From JANWYT01 sp034432435 (GTDB taxonomy: Bacteria > Chloroflexota > Anaerolineae > Aggregatilineales > Phototrophicaceae), in the NCBI GenBank assembly GCA_034432435.1, contig DAOUBS010000028.1, positions 1-21,318 of the forward strand: a DNA stretch of 21,318 bases, read 5' to 3'. Both the position numbers and the translations under genes were made by a program. The notes beneath the pieces were generated by a model, which searched no databases, was not told the DNA's origin, and saw only the letters and a list, made by a program, of their open reading frames with translations. Shown piece by piece: positions 20,799-21,318 of this stretch; position 1 is the stretch's first letter, and the number at the start of each line of letters is the position of its first letter.

Positions 20799-21080
20799 AT
20801 GGAAGGCGAACTGCTGGCACGGTTGCAGCAGATGCGCGACGCCGCGCAGTTGATCCGCACGTCCGCCGGGCGCATCGACGAGATCATGATGCGCGTGGAG
20901 CTTCAAGTGCAGGCGCTGGACGCGGAGCGTTTCGCGGGGGCAGCGGCGGATCAGTTCCGTGCAGAGTATCTGCGCTTGACGCCGGTGCTGCGGGATGCGC
21001 ATCAAAAGCTGCTGACGTTTCAAGAGAAGCTCGCGCTGTCCGCGGATGAGATCGAAGCGGCAGCCCGCCCGATTGAATGA
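20799..21080 (+). CDS. WXG100/ESX-like small helical protein (first of pair)
   Basis: The 93-residue product is predicted to be an all-helical hairpin, the shape of WXG100 proteins exported by type VII (ESX) secretion. A turn at about 45-47 reads F-A-G in place of W-x-G, in the context A-E-R-F-A-G-A-A-A-D-Q-F-R-A-E-Y, which matches the family's W-x-G-x-A-A-x-x-F pattern. ATG 20799 follows GGAG (20787-20790) and lies downstream of the promoter; upstream in-frame starts at 20706 fall inside the preceding terminator and are rejected. A second WXG100-like gene starts 13 bp after the stop, as expected for a heterodimeric pair. Secretion ATPase genes would lie beyond the window, if present. Confidence 0.8.
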   Translation: MEGELLARLQQMRDAAQLIRTSAGRIDEIMMRVELQVQALDAERFAGAAADQFRAEYLRLTPVLRDAHQKLLTFQEKLALSADEIEAAARPIE

Positions 21081-21093
21081 GTGAGTGATCATC

Positions 21094-21318
21094 ATGGCTG
21101 ATTTGGTCAAAGTTCCATATACCGAGCTGTTGGCGCGCGCAGCAGCCATCCGCCAAGAGGCTGAGGCAACGCGCGCTGAGCTGCAAGCGCTGCGCCAAGC
21201 GATTGACAGCATCCAGTGGATGGGCAAGCGGGCGGAGCGCTTCTTCACCGCGTGGGAACAGGCGCGGCCTGAGATGGAGAATTGGATCCTGCTGCTGGAG
21301 AATCTGGCGATGAGCCTT
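21094..21318 (+). CDS. WXG100/ESX-like protein, 3' end outside window
   Basis: An open frame of 75 codons runs from ATG 21094 to the window edge without a stop. It is helical, with the canonical W-M-G at residues 42-44 (S-I-Q-W-M-G-K-R-A-E-R-F-F), followed by a second amphipathic helix (A-W-E-Q-A-R-P-E-M-E-N-W-I-L-L-L-E-N-L). The position of W-x-G near residue 42 is typical for the family. It pairs with the preceding gene, so the two may form an EsxA/EsxB-like dimer. Because the end is missing, a longer effector with an N-terminal WXG domain cannot be excluded. Confidence 0.8.
   Translation, partial: MADLVKVPYTELLARAAAIRQEAEATRAELQALRQAIDSIQWMGKRAERFFTAWEQARPEMENWILLLENLAMSL

Overview
The window looks like chromosomal DNA of a high-GC bacterium, most likely a member of the Chloroflexota (Anaerolineae-like). 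This is inferred from gene content and style: a serine hydroxymethyltransferase fused to the glycine-cleavage T protein, a MurF-like/alanine racemase fusion, a split glycine decarboxylase (GcvPA/GcvPB), FAS1 proteins and a WXG100 pair. No rRNA or other phylogenetic marker is present, so the assignment is tentative. No mobile element, CRISPR array, tRNA or rRNA was seen.

Layout. 1-49: the first 16 codons of an elongation factor G-like GTPase on the minus strand. 50-569: a 520-bp divergent leader. Its left part (50-333) holds only a strong GC hairpin and a weak inverted repeat. Its right part carries a promoter, a single-aptamer glycine riboswitch and an intrinsic terminator. 570-3844: the glycine-cleavage operon gcvH-gcvPA-gcvPB, ending in a terminator-like hairpin. 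3968-5898: a two-TM RCK (TrkA-like) membrane protein and a VapBC-type toxin-antitoxin pair. 5802-8909 (minus): the GlyA-GcvT fusion, broken by an in-frame TAG 64 codons before its apparent natural end. 8979-9398 (minus): a small protein of uncertain family. 9476-10135: a SCO1/SenC protein. 10132-12681 (minus): the MurF-like/Alr fusion, tail to tail with SCO1. 12804-14740: tgt (queuine tRNA-ribosyltransferase) and a PstS-like lipoprotein. 14733-15999 (minus): a PIG-L/LmbE deacetylase and a small TPR membrane protein. 16212-17360: a CHAD-domain protein. 17373-18209 (minus): a fumarylacetoacetate-hydrolase-family enzyme. 18401-19465: ferrochelatase. 19627-20679: a secreted two-FAS1-domain protein with a textbook terminator. 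20799-21318: two tandem WXG100 (ESX-like) proteins, the second running off the window.

How the parts fit. The riboswitch operon encodes the H and P proteins of glycine cleavage. The T protein and the SHMT that uses its methylene-THF product are fused and lie 2 kb away, convergent to the toxin gene. The dihydrolipoamide dehydrogenase (L protein) is not in the window. The rest is a mix of housekeeping and envelope genes in short, independently promoted units.

The most notable points are: the nonsense codon in the GlyA-GcvT fusion and its extra degenerate folate-binding-like segment; a MurF-like domain that has lost its P-loop but stays fused to an intact alanine racemase; a Tgt lacking two of its three zinc cysteines; a riboswitch with visibly exclusive hairpins; and the WXG100 pair at the right edge. 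No clearly new multi-gene system was identified.
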